A stretch of 5,120 bases of DNA. Origin: an uncultured Prevotella sp. (GTDB lineage: Bacteria > Bacteroidota > Bacteroidia > Bacteroidales > Bacteroidaceae). Where the stretch lies: the NCBI GenBank assembly GCA_905211345.1, contig CAJMAO010000094.1:1-5120 (forward strand), given 5' to 3'. The notes below the pieces were generated by a model that was given only the letters and a program-made list of their open reading frames with translations, did not search any database and had not been told where the DNA came from. Every line of letters starts with the position of its first letter. Within the stretch, counting starts at the first letter, position 1. The position numbers and the translations under genes are program-made. Below are positions 4,497 through 5,120 of this stretch, piece by piece.

Positions 4497-5120
4497 ATGA
4501 CACGCCGGACAATAACGTTCACAAAGATGCACGGAGCAGGTAACGACTATATCTACGTCAACACGATGACGCACGACCTGCCCTGTCCCGAGGCGGCGGC
4601 CAAGGCATGGAGCGACCGCCACAAGGGCATAGGGGGCGACGGGCTGGTGCTCATCGGCGCGCCGCGCACGGCCGGTGCCGACTTCTCGATGCGCATATTC
4701 AACGCAGACGGCTCAGAGGCCATGATGTGCGGCAACGCGGCGCGCTGCGTGGGGAAATACGTTTACGAAAAAGGCATGACCCGAAAGACCGTCATCGGCC
4801 TTGAGACGCGCTCGGGCGTGAAAGCCCTGCGGCTGCACTTGAAAGGCGGACTGGTGGAAAGCGTAACCGTAGACATGCTGCAGCCCAAGACCGCAGAGCC
4901 GTCGCAATACGTGCCTGCCCACGCCGACACGCGCGAAGGCAGGCTGCTGGCCGCCGGGCGCGAGTTCAGCGGCACGTTCGTGTCGATGGGCAACCCGCAC
5001 TTCGTGACATTCGTAGACGACGCCGAGACAATAAACATCGCCCTGTACGGCCGGATGCTGGAACGCCACAAGGCTTTTCCCGAGAGATGCAACATAGAGT
5101 TCGCCCAAACGACGGGCGAC
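4497..5120 (+). CDS. dapF: Diaminopimelate epimerase (3' end beyond the window)
   Basis: Cofactor-independent racemase-type enzyme that converts LL-diaminopimelate to the meso form, the direct precursor of lysine and of the peptidoglycan cross-linking residue. The window holds 208 codons with no stop, of roughly 265-275 usual for the family. Seen in order: FTKMHGAGNDYIYVN at 8-22 (family N-terminal motif), DRHKGIGGDGLVLI at 40-53, FNADGSEAMMCGNAARCVG at 68-86 with first catalytic Cys78, SMGNPHFV at 163-170, and FPERCNIEFAQ at 194-204. The second catalytic cysteine (ACGTG region) lies past the window end. ATG 4497 was chosen because it gives MTRRTITFTKMHGAGNDY, the normal N-terminus. Starting at ATG 4527 would cut off the conserved FTK. 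There is no Shine-Dalgarno sequence, only an A-rich leader, usual for Bacteroidetes. MCGNAARC has Ala where Gly is more usual. It has its own promoter candidate at 4440-4447. Confidence 0.96.
   Translation, partial: MTRRTITFTKMHGAGNDYIYVNTMTHDLPCPEAAAKAWSDRHKGIGGDGLVLIGAPRTAGADFSMRIFNADGSEAMMCGNAARCVGKYVYEKGMTRKTVIGLETRSGVKALRLHLKGGLVESVTVDMLQPKTAEPSQYVPAHADTREGRLLAAGREFSGTFVSMGNPHFVTFVDDAETINIALYGRMLERHKAFPERCNIEFAQTTGD

Noticed and set aside
4271..4543. 90-codon open frame upstream of dapF
   Set aside because: It has no family motif, spans the predicted promoter and hairpin and overlaps the start of dapF in another frame. Its composition changes along its length like non-coding DNA.

Overview
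The window looks like Bacteroidales chromosome, most like a Prevotella/Segatella-type genome. This is an inference from several signs. The housekeeping proteins read like Bacteroidetes family members, and two candidate promoters match the Bacteroidetes -7 element TAnnTTTG. Shine-Dalgarno sequences are weak or absent, there is a 'four helix bundle' (23S rRNA intervening-sequence type) gene, and GC-rich genes are separated by AT-rich spacers of 7-nt repeats. All six protein genes I can support lie on the + strand.

Layout: 1-178 is an upstream non-coding region with a perfect palindrome at its edge, a weak terminator-like hairpin and the argS promoter. 179-1996 is argS (arginyl-tRNA synthetase, complete). 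2000-2466 is an AT-rich island in which a four-helix-bundle gene (2031-2411) sits between inverted arms of a 7-nt repeat. 2450-2923 is an RNase H-like protein whose start codon lies inside the right repeat arm and which has no N-terminal viroplasmin domain. 2928-2995 is a composite GC-rich hairpin followed by a T-rich tract, probably a terminator or dispersed palindromic repeat. 3001-3573 is a hexapeptide-repeat sugar O-acetyltransferase of the Maa/LacA/NodL type. 3541-3666 is a perfect 40-bp AT-rich inverted repeat that runs through the acetyltransferase stop codon. 3687-4169 is a low-molecular-weight protein tyrosine phosphatase. 4170-4496 is a 327-nt spacer with two alternative hairpins, further dyads and a strong TAnnTTTG promoter candidate. 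4497-5120 is dapF (diaminopimelate epimerase), cut off by the window end after 208 codons.

The genes do not form an obvious single pathway. argS serves translation, dapF serves lysine and peptidoglycan synthesis, and the RNase H removes RNA-DNA hybrids. The acetyltransferase and phosphatase could both act on surface-polysaccharide chemistry or its control, but only their adjacency hints at this.

I saw no defence system, CRISPR array, phage module or new multigene system. The most interesting part is the repeat architecture. The four-helix gene looks like a small inverted-repeat-bounded cassette. Repeat DNA appears to supply the start of one protein (RNase H), the last nine residues of another (acetyltransferase), and a possible hydrophobic N-terminal extension of a third (phosphatase).
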